Below are positions 60,821 through 64,000 of a DNA stretch of 64,000 bases, piece after piece. This DNA comes from JBNAVJ01 sp049700455 (GTDB taxonomy: Bacteria > Bacteroidota > Ignavibacteria > Tepidaquicellales > Tepidaquicellaceae). The notes beneath the pieces are model-generated. The model saw nothing but the letters and a program-made list of their open reading frames with translations, made no database searches and was not told the origin of the DNA. The DNA is taken from NCBI GenBank assembly GCA_049700455.1, contig JBNAVJ010000004.1, positions 71,740-135,739 on the forward strand, given 5' to 3'. Made by a program: the position numbers and the translations under genes. The first letter of the stretch is position 1; the number at the start of each line of letters is the position of its first letter.

Positions 60821-62146
60821 TTATTCCTTTCTAAATTCAATCTTATTTGCGTGGTCAAGAGCAATTATAACAGTGTCCCCCGGTAAAAACTCTGCGGAAA
60901 GAATACGTTCTGATAGGGGATTTGTAATATATTTCTGGATAATACGTTTCAGGGGTCTTGCTCCATAGACTATATCAAACCCTACTTTTCCTAACCAGTC
61001 TTTTGCCTCATCTGTAATTACAAGTCCTATGTTGTTTCTTTCAAGTTTTTCCTTGAGAAGATTGATTTGAATATCTACAATTTTTCTGATATCAGAAGGC
61101 GTTAGAGGGTTAAACAAAATTATTTCATCAATCCTGTTCAAGAATTCCGGTCTGATTGTAGCTTTTAATATATCTATAAGTTTAACCTTTATCTCGCCCA
61201 TAATTTCGTCTTTGTTAACATCGGTTAACACCTGCAGTTTCTCCTGAATCAAAGAAGAACCAAGATTAGAGGTCATAATGATGATAGTGTTCTTAAAGTT
61301 AACTGTCTTTCCCTTTGAGTCAGTTAATCTCCCTTCATCGAGGACCTGCAATAATATATTAAAGACATCCGGATGAGCCTTTTCAATCTCGTCAAGAAGG
61401 ACCACAGAATAAGGTTTGCGTCTAACTGCTTCTGTAAGTTGGCCACCTTCTTCATAACCAACATATCCCGGAGGAGCCCCTATTAATCTGGAAACGGAAA
61501 ACTTCTCCATATATTCACTCATATCGATTCGCACCATATTTCTTTCATCATCGAAAAGGAACTCAGCCAGAGCACGTGCCAGTTCGGTTTTACCAACTCC
61601 TGTTGTTCCAAGAAATATAAACGAACCTATTGGGCGATTTTCATCCTGTAAACCTGCTCTGGAGCGCCGAATGGCATTAGAGACAGCATGTACAGCGTCA
61701 TCCTGACCAACCACTCTACGTTTAAGATTCTCTTCCATATGTAGAAGTTTATGCTTTTCGCTTTCGAGCATTTTGCTCACCGGGATACCAGTCCATTTTG
61801 AGACAATTTCTGCAATATCTTCAGCATCTACTTCTTCTTTAAGCATTTTGATATCTTTTTGCACAGTAGCTAATTGTTCTGTTTTTTCATTAATCAATTT
61901 TTCTAAGGTTGGAATTTTTCCATATCTGATTTCTGCAACTTTGCCGAGATTTCCTTCCCGTTCGAATTTCTCAGCTTCAAGCCTTAGCTTTTCAATTTCC
62001 TCTTTTGAGGTGCGTATAGTTTTGATAAGTTCTTTTTCTAAATTCCAGTGTGAAACTAATCTATCTTTTTCAGCTTTTAACTCAGCTATTTCTTTTTCAA
62101 TTTCCTGAAGCCTGAGTTCAACCGGATTGACTTCTTTTTTTGACAT
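60821..62146 (-). CDS. clpB: ClpB C-terminal half (middle domain and NBD2 only)
   Basis: 441 residues. It starts at the first coiled-coil of the ClpB middle domain (residues 1-105), then NBD2: WTGIPVSKM (118-126), Walker A GTTGVGKT (180-187), pore loop GYVG (227-230), Walker B VVLLDE (248-253), and the C-terminal VVYGARPLKRIIQ-like GARPLKRI sensor region. The ClpB N-domain and NBD1 (about 400 residues) are missing; only 58 bases separate this start from fmt. The start ATG has no strong Shine-Dalgarno. NBD2 appears intact and in frame. It could be a stand-alone half, a partner of an NBD1 gene elsewhere, or a rearrangement relic. Confidence 0.85.
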   Translation of the reverse strand: MSKKEVNPVELRLQEIEKEIAELKAEKDRLVSHWNLEKELIKTIRTSKEEIEKLRLEAEKFEREGNLGKVAEIRYGKIPTLEKLINEKTEQLATVQKDIKMLKEEVDAEDIAEIVSKWTGIPVSKMLESEKHKLLHMEENLKRRVVGQDDAVHAVSNAIRRSRAGLQDENRPIGSFIFLGTTGVGKTELARALAEFLFDDERNMVRIDMSEYMEKFSVSRLIGAPPGYVGYEEGGQLTEAVRRKPYSVVLLDEIEKAHPDVFNILLQVLDEGRLTDSKGKTVNFKNTIIIMTSNLGSSLIQEKLQVLTDVNKDEIMGEIKVKLIDILKATIRPEFLNRIDEIILFNPLTPSDIRKIVDIQINLLKEKLERNNIGLVITDEAKDWLGKVGFDIVYGARPLKRIIQKYITNPLSERILSAEFLPGDTVIIALDHANKIEFRKE

Positions 62147-62204
62147 AGTCGGTTAAGTTTGTTGTTAAACTTATAAAGTTAGCAAATAAAAAGCTTGTTT
62201 TCTA

Positions 62205-63140
62205 TTACATTATATTTCTGAACTGTAGGCCTTTTCTTTCTTTAAGTCCATTTATAAATTCAGCAGCAGTCATTTTTTTTCTACCTTCAGATTGTAAGGA
62301 GAGAATTTCAAGCAATTTGTCGGAAGTATGAACAAAAAGTCGAGATTTTATAATTAATAACCTACCGGCAAGGTTAAAATCTGCATTTTCATCTGTGGGT
62401 TTTGTCTTGAAGATCTTGATAAGTTTTCCATTCAGGTATGTAAACGCTCCCGGTGTGGGAGATAATCCCCGTACCAGATTATGTATTTCAAAAGAGGATT
62501 TTGTCCATTCTATTTTGCAAAGGTCTTTTGTTATTTTTGGTGCTGGAGTTGCTTCTGAATCGTTCTGCTGGATTAAGGAATAACTTCCTCTTTCAATTAT
62601 TTCAAGAGCATCAACCAGTGTTTTTGCCCCCAGATTGGCAAGCTTATAATATAAACTCCCAAAATCATCTTCTTTATCTATAACAAGCTTCTTTTGTAAA
62701 AGTATGTCCCCCGTATCAACTTTTTCTTTTAGAAAAAAAATTGTAACACCAGTTTCAATTTCACCATTTATTAAAGCCCAGTTTATTGGAGCGGCTCCTC
62801 GATATTTAGGTAGTAGTGAAGCGTGTAAATTTATTGCTCCATATCTTGGTTTATTGTAAACCTCTGGAGGAAGAACCTTAAAGGCAACTACGACTATCAG
62901 GTCAGCATTTGCCTCAGTTATGGTTTTAAGAAATTCTGGATTCTTTAGATTATCTGGCTGAAGTATTGGGATGTTATGTCCCAGGGCGTATTGTTTAACA
63001 CTTGATGGCTGACTGATGAGACCCCTACCTTGTGATTTATCAGGTACGGTGACAACATAAATGATATTATGACCTGCAGCTTGAATTGCTGAAAGTGAAG
63101 ACACCGCAAATGCAGGCGTCCCCATAAAAATAATTCTCAT
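62205..63140 (-). CDS. fmt: methionyl-tRNA formyltransferase
   Basis: 311 residues. Formylates Met-tRNA-fMet with 10-formyl-THF. Catalytic Asn104, His106 and Asp143 are in GAINLHASLLPKYRGAAPINWALINGE and KEKVDTGDIL. The start MRIIFMGTPAFAV and DKSQGRG are family marks. def precedes it by 8 bases, the classical def-fmt pair, and its substrate tRNA gene lies at 14100. Confidence 0.97.
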   Translation of the reverse strand: MRIIFMGTPAFAVSSLSAIQAAGHNIIYVVTVPDKSQGRGLISQPSSVKQYALGHNIPILQPDNLKNPEFLKTITEANADLIVVVAFKVLPPEVYNKPRYGAINLHASLLPKYRGAAPINWALINGEIETGVTIFFLKEKVDTGDILLQKKLVIDKEDDFGSLYYKLANLGAKTLVDALEIIERGSYSLIQQNDSEATPAPKITKDLCKIEWTKSSFEIHNLVRGLSPTPGAFTYLNGKLIKIFKTKPTDENADFNLAGRLLIIKSRLFVHTSDKLLEILSLQSEGRKKMTAAEFINGLKERKGLQFRNIM

Positions 63141-63148
63141 AAAGATAT

Positions 63149-63694
63149 TTATGAAGTATAAAGTGGATAATCCACTTCGATTTTCTGTTTCTGAATCTTC
63201 CTGAGGATACTCTTATGTTTCTTTAGAGTATCTTCGTCAAGATAATCTATGAATAAGATTCCATTTAGATGGTCAATCTCATGCTGAATAACTCTTGCAA
63301 GCAGTGAGCCAGCTTCGAGTGTCTGTTCTTTCATATCAAGGTCGTAATATTTCAAGTATATTTGTTCTGGTCTACTTATAATTCCCCTTACTTCAGGAAT
63401 GCTCAGACAGCCCTCTTCTATTTCTATATTGCCATATGTTTCTATTATCTCTGGATTAATTAAAGTTAGAGGTTTGTAACTTTCATAGTTTTCTACATCT
63501 GAAATATCCACTACTGTTAGAGATAAACCTACATTTACCTGAGGAGCGGCTAACCCAATACCACCGGCATTTTTCATAGTATAAAACATATTGGTTATTA
63601 ATTCAATCAGCCTGTCATCAACATCAGTAACTGGAGCGGATTTTTCCCTCAAAATTCTCATCCCATAAGTTGTTATAGGTAGTTGCTTTTGCAT
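63149..63694 (-). CDS. def: peptide deformylase
   Basis: 181 residues with all three motifs: GIGLAAPQV (45-53), EGCLS (Cys96) and QHEIDH (His138, Glu139, His142), the iron or zinc ligands. It removes the formyl group from new proteins. It is first in a run def-fmt-clpB half-SerK/SbnI-like-lolE-lolD. Confidence 0.97.
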   Translation of the reverse strand: MQKQLPITTYGMRILREKSAPVTDVDDRLIELITNMFYTMKNAGGIGLAAPQVNVGLSLTVVDISDVENYESYKPLTLINPEIIETYGNIEIEEGCLSIPEVRGIISRPEQIYLKYYDLDMKEQTLEAGSLLARVIQHEIDHLNGILFIDYLDEDTLKKHKSILRKIQKQKIEVDYPLYTS

Positions 63695-64000
63695 AAAATT
63701 ATATTGGTTCTTATTAAAGAAACAAAAGTAATTTATTAATAGTTTAAAGTCCCTCTCTAACCTTTTTGCGTTTTGTTTTTCTCTAATTTAATTATATCCC
63801 ATAATTTATGAAATGTATATCTACAGTTAGTTATTTCCTTAGAGAATGAAGAGTTTTTTTAGGAATAAAAAAATAAACCCGAATACAACACAAAATTATC
63901 ACGGAAAAACTGCAGCGTATCTCTGTTTCTAATTGTATGAGGTCCTGAATGTTAGCAAAATAAAGAAAAATAGTTCCTTCCCTTCATAACTATAATTCTG
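63695..64000. other. AT-rich region upstream of def
   Basis: 306 bases to the window end, with no credible gene on either strand. It should hold the def promoter, but no clear -35/-10 pair was found. Confidence 0.4.

Overview
The window is an AT-rich bacterial chromosome segment from a Gram-negative organism. It encodes lipid A synthesis (LpxB, LpxK, an LpxL-type acyltransferase), two heptosyltransferase-family proteins, a LolCDE-type lipoprotein exporter, a TonB-dependent-receptor-like barrel and two small outer-membrane barrels. A GT117/DUF2723 protein, a YfhO-like protein, a DUF4292-like protein, a nuclease-UVR fusion and an EtfAB:menaquinone-oxidoreductase-type Fe-S protein together suggest the Bacteroidota/Chlorobiota/Ignavibacteriota group, most like an Ignavibacteria-type lineage. 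This is inference: the window has no rRNA gene. Many genes have a good Shine-Dalgarno sequence, GTG and TTG starts occur, and the two best tRNA promoters look like ordinary -35/-10 elements. No phage, insertion sequence, CRISPR array or other mobile element was seen, and the content is mostly core.

Layout. 1-13873 (minus): fabF (cut by the window edge), acpP, an NlpC/P60-like lipoprotein, purL, metK, a membrane Fe-S oxidoreductase, a GT-C-like membrane protein, yjbQ, a propeller-like protein, coaX, a barrel, a bifunctional nuclease, etfA and etfB. 14100-20301 (plus): initiator tRNA, gdhA, a large receiver/PPDK-N protein and rlpA. 20338-21117 (minus): an amidase. 21397-29480 (plus): peroxiredoxin, tRNA-Asn, xseA, xseB, dxs, miaB, a frameshifted lpxL and waaF. 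29482-46178 (minus): ribE, ribD, a glycosyltransferase, an EnvC-like protein, a DUF4292-like protein, a glutamine-amidotransferase-fold hydrolase, lpxK, lpxB, a barrel, a methyltransferase-like membrane protein, a HAD phosphatase, smc, a membrane-fused GH2-like protein, tRNA-Arg and a pentapeptide-repeat protein. 46365-56143 (plus): tig, clpP, a GT117 protein, a GT2-methyltransferase fusion, a YfhO-like protein and a GT9 protein. 56144-63694 (minus): a TonB-receptor-like barrel, lolD, lolC/E, a SerK/SbnI-like protein, a ClpB C-terminal half, fmt and def.

How the genes work together. Envelope construction dominates: lipid A and core sugars, a glycan or protein-glycosylation set, peptidoglycan remodelling (amidase, degenerate EnvC-like activator, RlpA, NlpC/P60-like lipoprotein) and lipoprotein export. 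EtfAB with the membrane oxidoreductase 5 kb away would carry electrons from acyl-CoA dehydrogenases to menaquinone. FabF/AcpP, Dxs, RibD/RibE, PurL, MetK and CoaX supply core metabolites. Tig, ClpP, Def and Fmt handle nascent proteins.

The most unusual items are a ClpB reduced to its middle and second ATPase domains, a membrane-fused GH2 protein that appears to have lost both catalytic glutamates, a protein with the active-site signature of free-serine kinases (SerK/SbnI), a 993-residue receiver plus PPDK-N protein without phosphotransfer domains, and an lpxL gene whose frame is broken exactly at a nine-T run. Function assignments rest on motif recognition by eye; no database search was possible.
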